NCBI RefSeq assembly: GCF_017643905.1
Contig: NZ_JAEPMO010000030.1
Span: 1 to 34,462 of the forward strand
DNA from: Marivita sp.
GTDB lineage: Bacteria; Pseudomonadota; Alphaproteobacteria; Rhodobacterales; Rhodobacteraceae
Reading direction: 5' to 3'
DNA: 34,462 nt
Shown here: piece after piece, positions 33,215 through 34,462 of the stretch
Position numbering within the stretch: the first letter of the stretch is position 1
How the letters are laid out: every line of letters starts with the position of its first letter
Position numbers and translations under genes: made by a program
The notes under the pieces: model-generated
What the model was told of the DNA's origin: nothing
The model's database searches: none
What the model saw: only the letters and a program-made list of their open reading frames with translations

Positions 33215-33673
33215 ATGTCTTTGGATGACACGGATCGACGGATTCTCCGCGTGCTTCAGCGCAAAGGGCGCATTTCCAACGCGGAACTGGCCGAGTCGGT
33301 CAATCTGTCGGCCTCGGCCTGCCACCGTCGTGTTCAGAGACTCGAAGCGGATGGGTACATCCGGGACTATGTCGCGCTCTTGAATGCGCGCAAGCTGGGT
33401 CTGCCGACAACCGTCTTTGTCGAGATCAAGCTGAGCAGTCAGGCCGACGAGTTGCTCGAAGCCTTCGAGAAGGCAGTCGCGCGCGTGCCGGATGTTCTGG
33501 AATGTCACCTGATGGCAGGGACGGCGGATTACATTCTCAAGATCGTGGCAGAAAATACCGAGGACTTCGCCCGCATCCACCGGCAATACCTCACCCGGCT
33601 GCCCGGCGTGGCGCAGATGCAAAGCTCGTTTGCGCTGCGCACGGTGTTCAAGACCACGGCGCTTCCGGTCTAG
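33215..33673 (+). CDS. Lrp/AsnC family transcriptional regulator
   Basis: The 152-residue protein has an N-terminal winged helix-turn-helix (about 4-60; the ISNAELAESVNLSASACHRR stretch holds the recognition helix) and a C-terminal RAM ligand-binding domain (about 66-145) with the typical GTADYILKIVA strand. Proteins of this family form octamers or tetramers and sense amino acids. Divergent placement against ald across 137 bases implies alanine-responsive control of ald. ATG 33215 follows GGGAGGAA; the longer frame from 33110 is not needed. Confidence 0.92.
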   Translation: MSLDDTDRRILRVLQRKGRISNAELAESVNLSASACHRRVQRLEADGYIRDYVALLNARKLGLPTTVFVEIKLSSQADELLEAFEKAVARVPDVLECHLMAGTADYILKIVAENTEDFARIHRQYLTRLPGVAQMQSSFALRTVFKTTALPV

Positions 33674-33739
33674 GGTCGACCTTCGGCACAGCAAAGCAGA
33701 GCCTGCATTCCGCAGAAAACACGCTCTGGCACAAGTGGT

Positions 33740-33768
33740 TTGTGTCTTTGCCGCCGTTTTGGTATTCT
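33740..33768 (+). promoter_or_regulatory. Weak promoter candidate for the FKBP gene
   Basis: TTGTGT (33740-33745) and TATTCT (33763-33768) are separated by 17 bases, about 70 bases before the FKBP start. The match to consensus is 3/6 and 4/6, so this is only suggestive. Confidence 0.3.
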
Positions 33769-33839
33769 GAATCAACACGCTGGAGTACCCGCCAGAGATG
33801 CGGCCTCCCACACTCATACCCCCGACATACGGAGATTCC

Positions 33840-34274
33840 ATGACCCAGGTTAAAACGGGCGATACCGTTTCGATTCATTATACTGGCACGCTGTCCGATG
33901 GTTCGACTTTCGACAGTTCCGCAGGCCGCGCGCCTTTGGAATTCACGGTTGGCGCGGGCCACATCATCCCCGGTCTCGATCAGGCGATCCCCGGCATGGC
34001 TGTGGGCGACACCAAAACCGTACAGGTGCCTGCTGATCAGGCGTACGGTCAGCGCGACCCGAATGCACAGCAGGCCGTGCCGCGCGCCGACATTCCGGCT
34101 GACATTCCGCTTGAGCCGGGCACACAGTTGCAGATGCAAACACCCACGGGGCAGGTTGTCCCGGTCATGGTCGCCGAAGTCACCGAGACCGAGGTCACCT
34201 TGGACGCAAACCACCCGCTTGCCGGGCAGGATCTGACGTTCGACGTTGAGTTGGTCGAAATCAAAGCGGCCTGA
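33840..34274 (+). CDS. SlyD-type FKBP peptidyl-prolyl cis-trans isomerase
   Basis: The 144-residue protein has an FKBP domain interrupted by an insert-in-flap (IF) chaperone domain, as in SlyD. The N-terminal part has VSIHYTGTLSDGSTFDSS (10-27) and GAGHIIPGLDQAIPGM, the insert covers about residues 68-120, and the LTFDVELVEI strand closes the fold. The metal-binding His/Cys-rich tail of E. coli SlyD is absent. It catalyses proline isomerisation and acts as a folding helper in the cytoplasm. GGAG precedes the ATG. Confidence 0.92.
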   Translation: MTQVKTGDTVSIHYTGTLSDGSTFDSSAGRAPLEFTVGAGHIIPGLDQAIPGMAVGDTKTVQVPADQAYGQRDPNAQQAVPRADIPADIPLEPGTQLQMQTPTGQVVPVMVAEVTETEVTLDANHPLAGQDLTFDVELVEIKAA

Positions 34275-34279
34275 GATGG

Positions 34280-34306
34280 GGTCTGACCGGCGGTGCCGAT
34301 CAGACC
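34280..34306 (+). terminator. Hairpin after the FKBP gene
   Basis: A 12-bp stem GGTCTGACCGGC/GCCGATCAGACC (34280-34291 and 34295-34306), with one mismatch and a GGT loop, begins 5 bases after the stop. No T-run follows; the IS element begins about 15 bases further on. Confidence 0.6.
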
Positions 34307-34321
34307 AAGGCGAGCGGCATA

Positions 34322-34462
34322 GTCTAAAGCGGTTTGCATTTGATCTGAATCGAAAGGGGATTCACAGGAGGCTGTTTGTTTGATTCACTTCTTTTGGGAG
34401 GTGGATCATGGGCAAGCCTTACTCTTTAGATCTTCGGGAACGGATTTGCGCATACGTTGCCA
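34322..34462 (+). mobile_element. Left end of an IS630-family insertion sequence (partial)
   Basis: The element is inferred from the IS630-type transposase start and from the preceding non-coding segment. A TA dinucleotide at 34320-34321 would be the target duplication expected for this family, making 34322 the first base of the left end (GTCTAAAGCGGTTTGC). TGAATC/GATTCA repeats lie inside it. The right end and the matching terminal repeat are outside the window, so the boundary is not proven. Confidence 0.6.
34408..34462 (+). CDS. IS630-family transposase, N-terminal start (partial)
   Basis: A strong GGGAGGTGG lies 4 bases before an ATG that opens the frame MGKPYSLDLRERICAYVA to the window edge. 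This opening is the typical start of the helix-turn-helix region of IS630-type transposases (the family consensus is near KPYSxDLRERV). The catalytic DDE domain is outside the window, so intactness cannot be judged. Confidence 0.75.
   Translation, partial: MGKPYSLDLRERICAYVA

Noticed and set aside
1-34462. CRISPR array, tRNA or rRNA genes, prophage or defence island
   Set aside because: No regularly spaced repeats, tRNA cloverleaf, rRNA segment or phage and defence gene sets were seen; the gene content is housekeeping and metabolic.

Overview
The window looks like core chromosome of a marine alphaproteobacterium of the Roseobacter group (Rhodobacteraceae). The evidence is the chvI-chvG-hprK-rapZ-EIIA-HPr cluster next to divergent pckA, a long-form acyl-CoA dehydrogenase typical of (2S)-methylsuccinyl-CoA dehydrogenase, a DUF6473 protein, a DUF1244 protein, and rpmI-rplT without infC beside them. 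Species cannot be assigned. Nearly all of the sequence is coding, and I see no tRNA, rRNA, CRISPR array or prophage. The only mobile element is the start of an IS630-type insertion sequence at the right edge.

Layout. 1-4338 (mostly minus strand): the end of an unidentified gene, a very short exported EF-hand protein, an AhpD-like CxxC protein, the methylsuccinyl-CoA dehydrogenase gene (mcd) and pckA; the last two end in clear hairpin terminators. 4339-4682 is the pckA/chvI divergent control region, with a promoter candidate and tandem repeats. 4683-10126 (plus): chvI, chvG, short hprK, rapZ, PTS EIIA, HPr and an acyltransferase. 10123-13700: hbd, etfA and etfB on minus, with a plus-strand DUF6473 gene lying between hbd and etfA. 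13869-18488 (minus): parC, a YjgN-like membrane protein and an M48 peptidase, overlapping end to end. 18626-20860 (plus): SH3-domain protein, SDR oxidoreductase, small membrane protein and PduO-type cobalamin adenosyltransferase. 20922-21994 (minus): N-formylglutamate amidohydrolase family protein and DUF1244 protein. 22173-31898 (plus): pyk, a small membrane protein, fadD-like ligase, SBF-family transporter, rpmI-rplT, a SnoaL/NTF2-like plus flavin monooxygenase fusion, an exported serine hydrolase and a membrane-anchored spermidine-synthase-like protein. 31956-34274: alanine dehydrogenase divergent from an Lrp/AsnC regulator, then an SlyD-type FKBP; the IS630 start follows.

How the genes fit together. 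Several distant genes serve acetyl-CoA and acyl-CoA metabolism: mcd (ethylmalonyl-CoA pathway), etfAB (electron acceptor for acyl-CoA dehydrogenases), hbd, the acyl-CoA ligase, and the adenosyltransferase that makes the cofactor for ethylmalonyl-CoA and methylmalonyl-CoA mutases. pckA and pyk act in opposite directions at the phosphoenolpyruvate node. pyk has a LacI-type palindrome upstream and the pckA/chvI region carries related half-sites, which suggests one carbon regulator of the CceR/PckR kind (inference). The ChvGI/HprK/RapZ/PTS block is a regulatory, not a transporting, phosphotransferase module.

I did not find a convincing new multi-gene system. The best leads are the regulatory repeats around pckA and pyk, the DUF6473 gene between hbd and etfA, the truncated EF-hand gene with its AT-rich palindrome, and the two-domain flavin monooxygenase.
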